Source: Globobulimina sp.
Lineage: Eukaryota > Foraminifera > Rotaliida
Direction of reading: 5' to 3'
NCBI GenBank assembly: GCA_003354225.1
Contig: PIVH01000260.1
Span: forward strand, 1-6,641
Length of the DNA stretch: 6,641 bases
Made by a program: the position numbers and the translations under genes. Positions 6,275 through 6,641 of this stretch are shown here, piece after piece; the stretch's first letter is position 1, and every line of letters starts with the position of its first letter. The notes under the pieces were generated by a model. That model saw only the letters and a program-made list of their open reading frames with translations, was not told where the DNA came from and did no database searches.

Positions 6275-6641
6275 TTAATCTAAAGTGGTGATTGGATCTT
6301 CAGCAACTTGTAATACCACAGAGGTTAAATATTGATAAACAAATTCTGCAGAGCTCATATTCATAGCTTGCTTAATTTTAAAATAAACGGCTTTTCTGTT
6401 TGCCCAGACCTGCACAATAGAGGTAGCTTTGGCAGTGGCTTCCGCCAAAACAGAGTCAACTTCAGCTTTTCCTTCGATTGCTAACTTATCCGCATTGATT
6501 ACTGCCGTAAGTAACACCGTTTCAGCTTCGGTGATGCTGCCAGCCCTTTGATTCTGTGCAATTTCAATGTCATTTTCTGAGGCTCTCTTTAATTTAATCG
6601 CATCGTCCAATCCAGTGGGAAACTCAAAATTTGATAATACG
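6275..6641 (-). CDS. Second SPFH/band-7-type protein, C-terminal part
   Basis: The frame enters from the right edge and ends at TAA 6277-6275, giving 121 residues; the N-terminal SPFH core lies outside the window. The sequence starts VLSNFEFPTGLDDAIKLKRA, the junction between the SPFH core and coiled coil (the first protein has VQLNEIEF in the equivalent place). It continues as an Ala/Glu-rich helix (ITEAETVLLTAVINADKLAI, AEVDSVLAEATAKATSIVQ) and ends in an amphipathic tail (MSSAEFVYQYLTSVVLQVAE). The order matches the neighbouring 301-residue protein, but residue identity is low, so it is a distant paralogue or partner rather than a recent copy. The TTG at 6610-6608 is not a start, because the frame stays open and family-like to the edge. 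Confidence 0.75.
   Translation of the reverse strand, partial: VLSNFEFPTGLDDAIKLKRASENDIEIAQNQRAGSITEAETVLLTAVINADKLAIEGKAEVDSVLAEATAKATSIVQVWANRKAVYFKIKQAMNMSSAEFVYQYLTSVVLQVAEDPITTLD

Noticed and set aside
1-6641. tRNA, rRNA, CRISPR array, transposase or terminal inverted repeats
   Set aside because: No cloverleaf, spaced repeat array, transposase motif or long inverted repeat was found on reading both strands; a computed search could still reveal weak cases.

Overview
The window looks like nuclear DNA of a unicellular eukaryote. It is AT-rich, stop usage fits the standard code, and it has an AT-rich GT-AG intron (5208-5279). Its proteins are rich in Lys, Asn, Glu and Asp, and its families (PPR-like, TLDc, SPFH/band-7) are typical of protists. 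The PPR-like relic, TLDc protein and low-complexity Lys/Asn style remind me of foraminifera such as Reticulomyxa. That placement is an impression, not a demonstration. I see no tRNA, rRNA, CRISPR array or intact mobile element.

Layout from left to right. Positions 3-422 (+) hold a decayed piece of a pentatricopeptide-repeat-like gene with an in-frame stop and an 18-bp internal duplication. Positions 423-680 are mostly non-coding. Positions 681-1987 (+) encode an unrecognised cysteine-rich protein carrying four CxxC pairs. Its reading frame changes near 1085-1176, through either an intron or a frameshift, and its first exon is not clear. Positions 1977-2999 (-) encode a complete C-terminal TLDc domain behind a Gln/Met/Asn-rich and acidic linker. 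Positions 3027-3860 (-) encode what is probably the N-terminal half of the same protein: a possible beta-grasp-like domain, a polyproline motif and a long acidic Lys/Glu/Asp tract. The two halves lie in the same frame with stops between them, and I could not find a clean in-phase GT-AG intron to join them. Positions 3859-4845 (+) encode an unrecognised protein with a Cys cluster and basic, NLS-like tail. A non-coding stretch with a poly(A)-type signal follows. Positions 5108-6085 (+) hold a two-exon gene for a membrane-anchored SPFH/band-7 protein, the best resolved gene here. Positions 6275-6641 (-) are the C-terminal part of a second SPFH-type protein, tail-to-tail with the first.

Packing is tight. 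The divergent pair at 3858-3861 has overlapping start codons within CATG, and the convergent pair at 1977-1987 overlaps by 11 bp in coding sequence. The two SPFH genes may encode partners of one membrane complex, by analogy with prohibitin 1/2. The TLDc protein suggests a link to V-ATPase or oxidative-stress biology. No common pathway for the whole window can be read from the sequence.
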